Below are positions 1 through 8,134 of a stretch of 13,984 bases of DNA, one piece after another. Position 1 is the first letter of the stretch. Each line of letters opens with the position of its first letter. The translations under genes were made by a program, and so were the position numbers. This DNA is from Chitinophagaceae bacterium (lineage in GTDB: Bacteria; Bacteroidota; Bacteroidia; Chitinophagales; Chitinophagaceae): contig JAJTCI010000021.1 of the NCBI GenBank assembly GCA_021323155.1, forward strand, positions 1 to 13,984, read 5' to 3'. Below the pieces are notes generated by a model that was not told where the DNA came from, made no database searches, and saw only the letters and a program-made list of their open reading frames with translations.

Positions 1-597
1 GCGAACTGGATCCGCAGGAAGATCGGCATGTATATGTACCACGTGAAGACGGCGGGCGAAGATGAACTGAAGAAGAAGCAGCGCATTAACATGCCCGTTA
101 CATCAGAAGCCAATCTTTCAAAACTGGCCGCCTATTACCAACCGGTCCTTCCTTCTTTATCGGGTGAGGCGGCGCAGATCCAGCCGCAGTACGTCCTTCG
201 TAAAGTATTATTCACCGGGGTGCCTGTTTCCCTTGTCGCCACCTCGGTGGCTTTTATCTGGTGGCAGTGGTACGCGCTGTTCTTACTGCTATGGATCGGT
301 TATTCGTTTGTGATCAACCGGATATACCGTAGGAATTACAGGATCTGGGTAAACGAAGAAGCGATCGAAATATCCAGGGGAGTATGGGGGCGTGAACGAG
401 TGGTGGTCAACTGGCAGAAGCTGCAGCTGGTGACCTTCAGGCAGGGTATTTACCAGAGAAGGAAGTCGCTGGCTGATATCGTAATGCATACCGCCAGCGG
501 GGATATCACGATCCCTTATTTGCGACAGGAAGAAGCCAGGTTGCTTTCCGATTTCGCGGCGATGAAAACTGAAAGTTCGCAGCAACCATGGATGTGA
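1..597 (+). CDS. Bacterial PH-domain (bPH2, YdbT-like) membrane protein, 3' portion
   Basis: The frame is open from base 1, so the gene is cut at its 5' end and 198 C-terminal residues are visible. An internal ATG at base 28 is not a convincing start, because the residues before it read on into the same domain. Visible residues 1-45, with a basic RRK-IGMY segment and a VKTAG motif, resemble the end of one bPH2 repeat. Residues about 68-105 form two close hydrophobic helices. Residues about 106-185 form another bPH2 repeat, with an RNYRIWV start and an IPYLRQEEA end. YdbT-like proteins (COG3428) contain several such repeats alternating with membrane helices. Their molecular function is poorly known; this one should sit in the inner membrane. 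It ends TGA and converges on the flavin-reductase gene, 9 bases away. The family call is fairly secure; the full length is unknown. Confidence 0.8.
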   Translation, partial: ANWIRRKIGMYMYHVKTAGEDELKKKQRINMPVTSEANLSKLAAYYQPVLPSLSGEAAQIQPQYVLRKVLFTGVPVSLVATSVAFIWWQWYALFLLLWIGYSFVINRIYRRNYRIWVNEEAIEISRGVWGRERVVVNWQKLQLVTFRQGIYQRRKSLADIVMHTASGDITIPYLRQEEARLLSDFAAMKTESSQQPWM

Positions 598-606
598 CGA
601 TGTCGA

Positions 607-1488
607 TTAAGCGGAGAGCAGCACCTGCCAGGCATCTTTCACCTTTCCGTGCTGCAACAGCGTTTTTGCGTACCTGTGTAATTCGACCTCCATGTCAGCT
701 GGATTTAGGGAATAATACTGCACGATCTGCTTTAGCTGTTCGTCTTCGAACGAAGGATCAATCTCCGGCATATCGTGCACATTGGCAAGCTGCCCAAGGT
801 CGTTCCCGGAAAGAATGTTACTGGACCGTATCGATTCGGGAAGGGCATCTACACCAATACCCAGTTTGACATTGGGCTTTTCCACTTTGAAGAGGTTCGT
901 TGCGTCCACTTTGCAATACCAGTCTCCACCAAGCCTGGCGATGTGGTGCAGTTTTGCCTGATCGATCATGGTGCCCTCTGTGTTCAATATGCTTTCATCA
1001 ACATGCAACAGTAAAACTTCAGCGATGATCAATTGTCCCGCGCCGCCCTGGTCGCCGAGGCTTTTCACTTCTTTGACACGACATTCCAGTTTTACTTTTG
1101 CTTCTTTCACCATGGGCGGTGATACCAGGGTTGCTTTTTCTTTTGTAAACCCAGTTTTGATAAACTCGTCCACACCTTTTGGGTATTCACAACTGGCGAG
1201 GCTCACCTGTTGCACCATGTCATAGTCACAGATATTGATCACCACCTCAGGTACTTCAAGCACGTTCTCCAACGAATGCTTCGTTGTATTGTCACGTACC
1301 CTGCGTGATGGTGAAAAGATCACCACCGGTGGATTGGAAGAGAAGAGATTGAAAAAACTGAACGGGCTGAGGTTGACATTGCCGGCTTTGTCGATCGTGC
1401 TGGCAAAGCAAACAGGCCGGGGGGCGATGGCGTGCTGTAGCCATTGCTGGGTCTGGAGCGGAGGGAGTTCCTGGATCTTAATTATCAT
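607..1488 (-). CDS. Flavin reductase family protein (FMN-binding split barrel)
   Basis: This 293-residue protein belongs to the flavin reductase-like / DIM6-NTAB family (COG1853). The split-barrel core covers about residues 10-165. It includes RPVCFASTIDKAGNVNLSPF (residues 24-43), followed by an FFNLFSSNPPVVIFSP stretch, both typical of FMN contacts in this family. A conserved ARLGGDWY motif lies near 184-191. The remaining C-terminal part, about 200-293, is an extension of unknown role and looks mostly helical after residue 245. It should be a soluble cytoplasmic flavoprotein. It lies 24 bases downstream of the fumarylacetoacetase-family gene on the same strand, so the two are probably co-transcribed. 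That suggests a role in oxidative aromatic catabolism, perhaps supplying reduced flavin or acting on a ring-derived intermediate. The exact substrate cannot be read from the sequence. No Shine-Dalgarno sequence is seen before the ATG. Confidence 0.88.
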   Translation of the reverse strand: MIIKIQELPPLQTQQWLQHAIAPRPVCFASTIDKAGNVNLSPFSFFNLFSSNPPVVIFSPSRRVRDNTTKHSLENVLEVPEVVINICDYDMVQQVSLASCEYPKGVDEFIKTGFTKEKATLVSPPMVKEAKVKLECRVKEVKSLGDQGGAGQLIIAEVLLLHVDESILNTEGTMIDQAKLHHIARLGGDWYCKVDATNLFKVEKPNVKLGIGVDALPESIRSSNILSGNDLGQLANVHDMPEIDPSFEDEQLKQIVQYYSLNPADMEVELHRYAKTLLQHGKVKDAWQVLLSA

Positions 1489-1512
1489 AGTTGTTAACTG
1501 GCGCCCCAGCGG

Positions 1513-2520
1513 TTAAACTTTCTTTTTTGCAAACAACGAAAGATCCGAATCTTCCCTTCTGATCGTATTGGATAGCTTTCCCAGGCCCGTTATCTCCATC
1601 TCCACCACGTCACCTTCCTGCAGCCATTGTTCCTGGTAGTTCGGGTCATTCAATTTGCCCGTACCGTTCAATTCAAGGAAACAACCTGTTCCTACCGTGC
1701 CGCTGCCGATGACATCCCCGGGGTGCAGGTTGACGCCATACGACGCGCGCTCGATGATCTCGGCGAACGTCCAGTCCATGTCGCCGAGGTTTCCCTGGCT
1801 CACCTGCTGTCCATTCACCCAACACTTCATATCCAGGTTCCAGCTCTTACCGGTATGCCCTTCTTTACAGGGCACCTCGTATTCCTCCAATTCATCCAGT
1901 GTTACCAGGCAGGGACCGATCACGGTAGAAAAATCTTTGCCCTTGGCCGGGCCCAGGTTCAGCAGCATTTCTTCCATCTGCAACCGGCGTGCGCTCATAT
2001 CGTTCATGATGAGTAGTCCACCGATGTATTCGTCAGCCTCTTCGGCAGGAATATTACGTCCGGTCCTGCAGATCACTACTGCCGCTTCCAGTTCAAAGTC
2101 CAGTTTCTCAAAATGATCGGGCATGCAAAAGATATCGCCCGGTCCCTGGATGCTGTGATGGTTGGTGAAATAAAAGATGGGATACTGGTCGAATTCCTGG
2201 ATCATGTCCACCTTCCTGTTTCGCCTGGCCGCAGCTACGTGTTGGCGGAACGCATAACCATCCCGGCAACTGCTGGGAAAGGGTACCGGAGCCAGCCATT
2301 CGATATTTTCCAGTGGCATTCCTTTTTCTTTGGGAATGCTGCCAGACTTAATGGCCTGGTCTCCCCTGTAAGCAACATCGAAGTAATGGTCCCAGTAATT
2401 GAGGAACATAGACATCGTATTTGGCAGTTCGGGGTGTATCACCTCCATGTTATAAATGCGGTCGTCCACCAGGATGGCCAGCTGCTCATGCCCATCGAAC
2501 AGGTAAGAAACAAGTTTCAT
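1513..2520 (-). CDS. Fumarylacetoacetate hydrolase family protein
   Basis: This 335-residue protein belongs to the FAH family, which hydrolyses carbon-carbon bonds in beta-diketo acids; true fumarylacetoacetase performs the last step of tyrosine degradation. Residues that match mouse FAH are visible. The RQH motif holds His94 (mouse catalytic His133) and Asp87 lies in CRDGYAF. The metal ligands Glu143 and Glu145 lie in DFELEAAVV, and Asp174 in MNDMSARRLQ. A LGPAKGKDFSTVIGP stretch aligns with the mouse LGPFLGKSF region. Total length and the N-terminal domain (about 1-75) are closer to fumarylacetoacetase-like enzymes than to the short FAHD1 type. The protein is soluble and presumably Mg/Ca dependent. 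It is the first gene of a probable two-gene operon with the flavin-reductase gene. Other FAH-fold enzymes, such as 2-keto-4-pentenoate hydratases, cannot be fully excluded. Confidence 0.88.
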   Translation of the reverse strand: MKLVSYLFDGHEQLAILVDDRIYNMEVIHPELPNTMSMFLNYWDHYFDVAYRGDQAIKSGSIPKEKGMPLENIEWLAPVPFPSSCRDGYAFRQHVAAARRNRKVDMIQEFDQYPIFYFTNHHSIQGPGDIFCMPDHFEKLDFELEAAVVICRTGRNIPAEEADEYIGGLLIMNDMSARRLQMEEMLLNLGPAKGKDFSTVIGPCLVTLDELEEYEVPCKEGHTGKSWNLDMKCWVNGQQVSQGNLGDMDWTFAEIIERASYGVNLHPGDVIGSGTVGTGCFLELNGTGKLNDPNYQEQWLQEGDVVEMEITGLGKLSNTIRREDSDLSLFAKKKV

Positions 2521-2678
2521 CTTAAAATTTTAGAGGCCGAAAATAGAGCAAAATGCAGCAATAATGGGGGATACTGGCGGGGCAGCCGCTTATAAACCCA
2601 TGGCTGACAAACCCTTCTTCATGGCGAAATTTCCTAATTGCCGGTCTTTGGTTTCATTTTTGATTTACATAGCTACCT

Positions 2679-2696
2679 CATATTGAAGCCATATTG
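2679..2696 (+). repeat. CATATTG direct repeat, 11-bp period, upstream of the desaturase
   Basis: CATATTG occurs at 2679-2685 and again at 2690-2696. The 11-base offset puts both copies on about the same face of the helix. They overlap the -33 region of the candidate desaturase promoter. A separate 8-mer, ATTGCCGG, occurs at 2637-2644 and 2693-2700. The repeats are directly visible; a role as a regulator binding site is inference. Confidence 0.4.
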
Positions 2697-2713
2697 CCGG
2701 AATATTCAATTTG
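2682..2713 (+). promoter_or_regulatory. Candidate Bacteroidota promoter for the desaturase
   Basis: The sequence TCAATTTG at 2706-2713 resembles the Bacteroidota -7 element TAnnTTTG, with one mismatch at its second base. An ATTG at 2682-2685 lies 20 bases upstream as a possible -33 element. Transcription would start only a few bases before the ATG at 2726, giving a very short leader. The assignment is by motif only. Confidence 0.35.
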
Positions 2714-2725
2714 TAGTGAACTGAT

Positions 2726-3826
2726 ATGATGGATAGAAGTATGAAACCTGCCTTTGCAAAAACCAACCATGAAGCAATGTTCATGGAGCTGAAAAAGGAA
2801 GTGCACGAGACGGTGCGCAACCTGGCGCCGCATAAACAATTGCAGATTACACTTAAGGCGATCCTTTTCCCGTTGATGTACCTGTCAACCTATCTTATCG
2901 CGTTGCAGTTCGGGCACAATCCTTCGATCCTGTACACCTGTTATTTTGCCCTCGGCTTGTTACTGGTGCTTAATTTCCTCAACCTCATCCATGAAGCGGT
3001 GCACGGCACACTCTTCCGGAACAAACGTTTGAACAACTGGTACGTCCATTTTTTCGACCTGATGGGAGCCAACAGCTATATCTGGAAGATCCGTCACACC
3101 CGTTTTCATCACAACTACCCGAACGTAATGGGGTGGGATACCGATTTTGAGCAGAGTCCCATCGCCCGGGTGTTTCCGCACGGGCCATTTTCTGCCATGC
3201 ACAAGTACCAGCATATCTACCTGCCACTGATCTATCCACTCTATCTGCTGAACTGGCTACTGGTAAGAGATTTCAAGGACTTCTTCAATAGAAAGCAGAT
3301 CGTGTGGAAAGCGGTGACGATTCCGCGGATAGAGTTTGTGAAGCTATTTGTGTTCAAAGCGATCTTTCTCGGATACACCATCATACTTCCAAAGCTTTTT
3401 CTGGGCATCAGCTGGGGACAGGCGATCGCCGCCTTCCTGGTGATGGTATTTACCGCCAGTGTTATTTCACTAATGGTATTGCTGTCTCCCCATGCCAGTA
3501 CGGAAAGTGAATTCCCTGTTCCGGATGGCAGCGGAAAAATGCCCACGCCCTGGTTTGTACACCAGATGACTTGCACCAACGACGTTAAAGAAGACAACTG
3601 GTTCACCCGTTTTTTTATGGGGTGCTTTAATTACCACATCGCGCATCACCTTTTCCCGTCGGTGAACCATGTGTATTATCCCGAGATCACCCAGATCATA
3701 CAACGGTTCGCAGAGAATAATGGATTGCCTTACCGTCAGTTTCCACTGGTAACCTCGCTGCGGAATCACTACCTGCTCTTAAAGAACAATGCCTTCCACG
3801 AGAATATTTTTGACGAGACGATGTAG
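2726..3826 (+). CDS. Membrane fatty acid desaturase family protein
   Basis: This 366-residue integral membrane protein has the three histidine clusters of the di-iron membrane desaturase family. They are HEAVH (89-93), HTRFHH (124-129) and HIAHH (304-308, inside NYHIAHHLFP). Hydrophobic stretches at about 42-62, 68-88, 163-180, 205-225 and 232-254 give the usual paired membrane segments. No fused cytochrome b5 domain is present, so electrons must come from a separate ferredoxin or cytochrome. The third box begins with His, not the Gln of classical front-end desaturases. The family introduces double bonds into, or hydroxylates, acyl chains of membrane lipids; the chain position cannot be inferred here. 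Two ATGs lie in tandem at 2726 and 2729. The gene is divergent from the FAH gene and 71 bases upstream of asnB on the same strand. Membrane-fluidity adjustment is a likely role but is inferred. Confidence 0.9.
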   Translation: MMDRSMKPAFAKTNHEAMFMELKKEVHETVRNLAPHKQLQITLKAILFPLMYLSTYLIALQFGHNPSILYTCYFALGLLLVLNFLNLIHEAVHGTLFRNKRLNNWYVHFFDLMGANSYIWKIRHTRFHHNYPNVMGWDTDFEQSPIARVFPHGPFSAMHKYQHIYLPLIYPLYLLNWLLVRDFKDFFNRKQIVWKAVTIPRIEFVKLFVFKAIFLGYTIILPKLFLGISWGQAIAAFLVMVFTASVISLMVLLSPHASTESEFPVPDGSGKMPTPWFVHQMTCTNDVKEDNWFTRFFMGCFNYHIAHHLFPSVNHVYYPEITQIIQRFAENNGLPYRQFPLVTSLRNHYLLLKNNAFHENIFDETM

Positions 3827-3897
3827 CCAACACCGCTAATTCTTCTTCGTTATATCCTCGATTTGGAATTTGCACAGGGGTATTTGATATTTACACC

Positions 3898-5748
3898 ATG
3901 TGCGGCATTGCAGGAATGATATCACCAGGGAAAGCCGTTCGCGGGAGCGTGCAGCAAATGATCTCTTGCATATCCCACCGCGGTCCGGATGGGGATGGGG
4001 TGTGGGAGAATGAGACAGGCACCGTGATACTCGGACACCGCCGGCTCGCCATCATTGATCTTAGCCAGGCTGCCGCCCAGCCAATGCATTACCTGGACCG
4101 TTACGTGATCGTCCACAACGGTGAGATCTACAATTACAAAGAACTGCGCAGCGAACTGCAGGCGGCGGGCTACCACTTTCGTTCGGCGTCCGATACTGAA
4201 GTTATCCTTGCCTCTTACGATCACTGGAAAGAAAGCTGCCTGCAGCGTTTCGATGGAATGTTCTCCCTGGCGATCTGGGATGAAAAAGAACAACGCTTGT
4301 TTGCGGCAAGGGACCGCTTTGGCGAAAAGCCTTTTTATTTCCACTTCGATCATACGAATGCGACGCTGCAGTTTGCCTCCGAGATAAAATCGCTAATCAA
4401 TAATGGTGTAAACAGGGATTATAACGGGAATATGTTGCTCCAGTACCTTTCTACAGGCACTTCCTGGAATTCCGATGCTTTGCAGACTTTTTACAAGAAC
4501 GTGTTCAAATTGCCGGCGCGGCACTACCTGCGGTTCCTTCCTTTTGACACGAACCCGGTGCTTGAAATACAACCCTATTACGATATTGACAAATCGGCGA
4601 AGGTCGACCTGGATGCAGGGAAGGCGGTTGAAGAATTCAAAAAGCTGTTTTTCTTGTCAGTAGAAAGGCGCTTACGTAGTGACGTGGAGATCGGCACAAG
4701 CCTCAGCGGCGGACTGGATAGTTCTTCGATTGTGGCGGCGATCCATAGATTGAAGCAGCCCGGTACCGTACATAAAGCGTTCACCGCCTCCTTTCCTGGT
4801 TTTGAGAAAGACGAAACGGCGCAGGCAGCGATCGTTGCAAAACAGTTTTCGCTTCGGCATTTCACCGTGTCGCCTACTTCCATTGAATTGGCAGATGATC
4901 TTGGCCGATTTTTGTCCCTGCATGATGAGCCAGTGAGTTCGGCCAGTGTATACGCCCAATATAAAGTGTATGAGTTGGCCAGGCAGCAGGGAGTAAAAGT
5001 GGTGCTCGACGGCCAGGGCGCTGACGAGATACTTGCCGGGTATCACCGGCATATACACTGGTACCTGCAGGAGTTATATCGGGAGAACAAAATGCAGTTA
5101 CTACATGAAGCGGTCACTGCTTTAGCGCAGCATGGGAACCCCTTCCGTTTCGGCTGGAAGAACAAACTCGCCAGCCGCTTCCCGGCTTGGACGGCAGTGC
5201 GGCTGGAGAAGAAAGCATTTCACCAACAGAAAAACCAGCCTGGGCTCAATAAGGAATTTATCGATGCGCATCTTGACCGCCATGCCGTTAATAAGCCGAT
5301 CGTAAAGGGATTGAATGACTTGCTGTACCATGACGTTTTTGGTGGCCGCCTGGAAGAATTGCTGCGCAATGCCGACCGCAATGCAATGACCCATGGCACC
5401 GAAGTGCGCCTCCCATTCCTTAACCACAACCTGGTTGAGTTTGTGTTCGCACTGCCTACTGCATTTAAATTTCATAAAGGCTACTCGAAATATATCCTTC
5501 GGCAGGGGATGGAGGAACTGTTGCCACCCCCTATCGTTTGGCGTAAAGACAAGACAGGCTTTGAGCCGCCGCAAAAACAATGGATGCGGGATTCCCCGGT
5601 CCAGGATAAGATCCATGAAGCTAAGCAGCTACTTGTAAGGGAGAATATCCTTAGTCCCGCGGTACTTAACCAACCTGTACAGCCAGTTGGCTCGCACGAA
5701 GGGGATAATTATGACTGGCGTTACCTCAGCGCTGCCAGCATGTTTTAA
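3898..5748 (+). CDS. asnB: Asparagine synthase (glutamine-hydrolysing)
   Basis: This 616-residue enzyme forms asparagine from aspartate, ATP and glutamine in the cytoplasm. It starts MCGIAG, so Cys2 becomes the N-terminal nucleophile of the class II glutaminase domain after Met removal. Glutamine-binding residues follow: Arg49 in GHRRL, Asn74-Gly75-Glu76 in NGEIYNY, and the SDTE motif at 98-101. The synthetase domain begins near 240 and carries the PP-loop SGGLDSSS at 270-277. Further conserved motifs are DGQGADE, the EVRLPFL stretch, and a C-terminal WRKDKTGFEPP segment. The Cys2 start fixes the start codon firmly. Length fits the bacterial AsnB family. It stands alone between the desaturase and the PLP enzyme, without sugar-transferase neighbours, so amino-acid biosynthesis is likelier than a polysaccharide or antibiotic role. 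The upstream 71 bases contain TTTG-rich sequence but no clean promoter match. Confidence 0.93.
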   Translation: MCGIAGMISPGKAVRGSVQQMISCISHRGPDGDGVWENETGTVILGHRRLAIIDLSQAAAQPMHYLDRYVIVHNGEIYNYKELRSELQAAGYHFRSASDTEVILASYDHWKESCLQRFDGMFSLAIWDEKEQRLFAARDRFGEKPFYFHFDHTNATLQFASEIKSLINNGVNRDYNGNMLLQYLSTGTSWNSDALQTFYKNVFKLPARHYLRFLPFDTNPVLEIQPYYDIDKSAKVDLDAGKAVEEFKKLFFLSVERRLRSDVEIGTSLSGGLDSSSIVAAIHRLKQPGTVHKAFTASFPGFEKDETAQAAIVAKQFSLRHFTVSPTSIELADDLGRFLSLHDEPVSSASVYAQYKVYELARQQGVKVVLDGQGADEILAGYHRHIHWYLQELYRENKMQLLHEAVTALAQHGNPFRFGWKNKLASRFPAWTAVRLEKKAFHQQKNQPGLNKEFIDAHLDRHAVNKPIVKGLNDLLYHDVFGGRLEELLRNADRNAMTHGTEVRLPFLNHNLVEFVFALPTAFKFHKGYSKYILRQGMEELLPPPIVWRKDKTGFEPPQKQWMRDSPVQDKIHEAKQLLVRENILSPAVLNQPVQPVGSHEGDNYDWRYLSAASMF

Positions 5749-5753
5749 AGTCG

Positions 5754-5761
5754 CATCTTTG
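5754..5761 (+). promoter_or_regulatory. Candidate -7 element before the PLP-enzyme gene
   Basis: CATCTTTG matches TAnnTTTG except for its first base. It ends 19 bases before the ATG at 5781, inside the 32-base asnB gap. No good -33 element is visible at the right distance, and it would overlap the 3' end of asnB. The downstream genes may therefore be transcribed both from here and by read-through. Confidence 0.35.
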
Positions 5762-5780
5762 CAGTTCTAAAAAATAATAG

Positions 5781-6920
5781 ATGAAGCTCGGAACAAAATT
5801 TATACATGCGGGTGTTGAGCCGGACCCTACCACTGGTGCGATCATGACGCCGATCTATCAGACTTCCACATACGTCCAGGAGGCGCCTGCTAAACACAAG
5901 GGATACGAATATGCGAGGAGCCAGAATCCAACTAGAACAGCTTTGGAAAAGGCGTATGCGGAGATAGAGAACGGGAAGTTTGGTCTTGCTTTCAGCAGTG
6001 GTGTTGCGGCGACTGACGCGGTGTTAAAATTGCTGGAGCCAGGGAATGAAGTGATCGCTGGTAATGATATGTATGGTGGCACTTACCGGTTATTTACAAA
6101 GGTATTTGAGAAGTTTGGCATCAGGTTCCACTATGTTAACATGGGGGATCCCGCCAATGTGAAGCAGCACATCAACTCTAATACAAAACTTATCTGGGCA
6201 GAAACCCCTACCAATCCGTTGATGAATATCGCGGACATTGCTGCCCTGGCAACGATAGCACAAGGGAGCAATGTATTGCTTTGCGTGGATAACACATTTG
6301 CTACTCCTTACCTTCAGAATCCGCTTGACCTGGGGGCGGACATCGTCATGCATTCCGCTACCAAATACCTCGGGGGCCACAGCGACGTGATACAGGGTGC
6401 ATTAATGATGAATGATGCAGACCTGCGCGAGAAGTTGTATTTCATTCAGAAAAGCTGTGGGGCGGTACCGGGTCCGATGGATTGCTTCCTTGTGCTGCGC
6501 GGTATCAAGACTTTGCATATCAGGATGCAGCGGCATAGCGAGAACGGCGCGAAGATCGCCCACTGGTTACGCAACAACCCCAAAGTAGCGAAGGTGTACT
6601 GGTGCGGGTTTGAAGATCATCCCGGTTATGCAGTGGCTAAGGAGCAAATGCGTGACTTCGGGGGCATGATGAGCTTCACGCTTAAAGACGATAGCGTTGA
6701 CATTGCAAAAAAGGTGTTATCCTCAACGAAGTTATTTGCACTGGCTGAAAGCCTCGGCGGCGTGGAGTCACTGATCAACCATCCCGCGACGATGACGCAC
6801 GCGTCTATCCCCCGGGAAGAAAGGATAAAAAACGGGCTTACTGATTCCCTGATACGCCTGAGCGTAGGCATCGAGGATGCGGAAGACCTTATTGCAGACC
6901 TTCAACAGGCGATCGGATAA
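5781..6920 (+). CDS. Cystathionine gamma-synthase-type PLP enzyme (Cys/Met metabolism)
   Basis: This 379-residue protein is a fold-type I PLP enzyme of the Cys/Met metabolism family. The PLP-binding lysine is Lys195 in HSATKYLGGHSDV, and Asp170 in VDNTFATP would hold the pyridine nitrogen. Tyr44 and Arg46 in YEYARSQNPT and Tyr98 in MYGGTYR match the phosphate- and substrate-contacting residues of the family. The C-terminal ESLGGVESLINHPATMTH motif binds the substrate carboxylate. Length is normal for MetB. Cystathionine gamma-synthase makes cystathionine from an activated homoserine ester and cysteine; gamma-lyase runs transsulfuration the other way. The two cannot be separated safely by eye, so no gene symbol is given. 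The enzyme is a cytoplasmic homotetramer in characterised relatives. Its TAA stop is followed directly by the ATG of the TIGR02757 gene, indicating co-transcription. Confidence 0.88.
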   Translation: MKLGTKFIHAGVEPDPTTGAIMTPIYQTSTYVQEAPAKHKGYEYARSQNPTRTALEKAYAEIENGKFGLAFSSGVAATDAVLKLLEPGNEVIAGNDMYGGTYRLFTKVFEKFGIRFHYVNMGDPANVKQHINSNTKLIWAETPTNPLMNIADIAALATIAQGSNVLLCVDNTFATPYLQNPLDLGADIVMHSATKYLGGHSDVIQGALMMNDADLREKLYFIQKSCGAVPGPMDCFLVLRGIKTLHIRMQRHSENGAKIAHWLRNNPKVAKVYWCGFEDHPGYAVAKEQMRDFGGMMSFTLKDDSVDIAKKVLSSTKLFALAESLGGVESLINHPATMTHASIPREERIKNGLTDSLIRLSVGIEDAEDLIADLQQAIG

Positions 6921-7682
6921 ATGGATCACAGGAAGCTGAAGGAATTTTTTGACAGGAAGGTTGACCAATACGATCAACCTTCTTTCATTAAAGCGGATCC
7001 CGTCTGCATTCCGCACCTGTTTTCCAAAAAGCAGGATATAGAGATTGCCGGGTTTTTCGCTGCCATCTTCGCCTGGGGCGGCCGGACAACTATCATAAGT
7101 AAAAGCCGTGACCTGCTCGCGCGGATGGATAACGATCCGTATCAATTCATCCTGCATCACAATGAGCAGGATCTGCCCAGGTTAATGGGGTTTAAGCATC
7201 GGACGTTCAATGATACCGATCTCCTGTATTTTCTCGAGTTCCTTAAATACCATTACTCAGAAAACAAATCGCTGGAAAACGCGTTTACAAGATGGGGTAG
7301 TTCTGTGGAAGAGATGCTCACCGGTTTTCAGCACTATTTTTTCTCATTGGAGCATATCCCCACCAGAACCAGGAAACACATCGCCACGCCGGAAAGAAAC
7401 TCTACCTGCAAACGGCTCAATATGTTCCTGAGATGGATGGTCCGGCAGGATAGTGAAGTTGATTTTGGTATATGGAAGAAGATCAAACCTTCCCAGCTGA
7501 TCTGCCCGGTGGATGTGCACGTAGCACGCGTGGCAAAAAGGTTCAACCTGCTTACGAGAAAGCCCGTCGACTGGAATGCGGCTTTGGAATTGACAGCGCA
7601 TTTAAGAACTTTGGATCCCAGCGACCCGGTGAAGTATGATTACGCGCTATTCGGCCTGGGCGTCATTGAAAAATATACCTGA
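6921..7682 (+). CDS. TIGR02757 (DUF2400) family protein, possible HhH-GPD relative
   Basis: This 253-residue protein is recognised as TIGR02757/DUF2400, a family of unknown function found in Bacteroidota and some other bacteria. Family hallmarks are FFAAIFAWGGRTTI (45-58), KRLNMFLRWMVR (164-175), CPVDVHVARVAKRFNL (195-210) and DPSDPVKYDYALFGLG (232-247). No signal peptide or membrane helix is visible. The PVDVH motif around Asp198 looks like the catalytic-Asp segment of HhH-GPD DNA glycosylases: OGG1 has PVDVH and endonuclease III has VDTH. That suggests, but does not prove, a divergent DNA-repair fold. The start abuts the previous stop (TAAATG), so translation may be by reinitiation after the PLP enzyme. 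The DinB-like gene follows two bases after its stop. The family assignment is firm; the biochemical role is unknown. Confidence 0.82.
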   Translation: MDHRKLKEFFDRKVDQYDQPSFIKADPVCIPHLFSKKQDIEIAGFFAAIFAWGGRTTIISKSRDLLARMDNDPYQFILHHNEQDLPRLMGFKHRTFNDTDLLYFLEFLKYHYSENKSLENAFTRWGSSVEEMLTGFQHYFFSLEHIPTRTRKHIATPERNSTCKRLNMFLRWMVRQDSEVDFGIWKKIKPSQLICPVDVHVARVAKRFNLLTRKPVDWNAALELTAHLRTLDPSDPVKYDYALFGLGVIEKYT

Positions 7683-7684
7683 AT

Positions 7685-8134
7685 ATGAAACTCACAGAAG
7701 TTCTTGCGCAACATTTTTATGAGGTTAATTATGGCGACAATTGGACCGATGCCGCGGTGAAGGATGTATTACAAGGAATCAGCTGGAAGCAGGCGGTTAA
7801 GAAAGTGGGCGACGTAAATACGATCGCTTTGTTGCTTTTTCATATGGATTTCTACAACCTGGTGGTATACGACCGCATTGTAGGTGTGAAGAGGCAGTTT
7901 GATCATGAGGACAGCCTGGAAGTGAGCATCTCAAGTGAAAAGGACTGGTTACAGTTGCAGGAAACTTACTTTTCCAACGTTGATAAAATCTATACAGCTA
8001 TCATGGCTTTCGATGAGGACAAGCTATTCGAAAAGAAGACGGTGAATACCCCTTATAAAAACATCCACGGTCTTGTTGAACATATCCATTATCACCTCGG
8101 CCAGATATCGCTACTTAAAAAGCTCACAAAATGA
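7685..8134 (+). CDS. DinB-like family protein
   Basis: This 149-residue protein resembles the DinB/YfiT-like metalloprotein superfamily, which folds as a four-helix bundle. A likely metal triad is His53 in LLFHMDFYN plus His133 and His137 in EHIHYHLGQISLLKK; the last segment is a standard C-terminal signature of the family. Members include thiol-S-transferase-like enzymes and many proteins of unknown function, some induced by DNA damage. No substrate can be inferred. The protein has no signal peptide and should be cytoplasmic. The gene starts two bases after the TIGR02757 stop and overlaps the next gene by ATGA, so it sits in the middle of a tight operon. Confidence 0.8.
   Translation: MKLTEVLAQHFYEVNYGDNWTDAAVKDVLQGISWKQAVKKVGDVNTIALLLFHMDFYNLVVYDRIVGVKRQFDHEDSLEVSISSEKDWLQLQETYFSNVDKIYTAIMAFDEDKLFEKKTVNTPYKNIHGLVEHIHYHLGQISLLKKLTK

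Noticed and set aside
2113..2595. 160-codon open frame on the + strand, partly in the 2521-2725 intergenic region
   Set aside because: Most of it is antisense to the FAH gene, its product resembles no family, and the FAH reading is clearly coding.
3886..3893. GATATTTA as a possible asnB -7 element with TTTG at 3862-3865
   Set aside because: The first and last consensus bases are missing and transcription would start at the ATG itself; too weak to annotate.
5122..5616. 164-codon minus-strand frame inside asnB
   Set aside because: Fully antisense to conserved synthetase motifs; no independent support.
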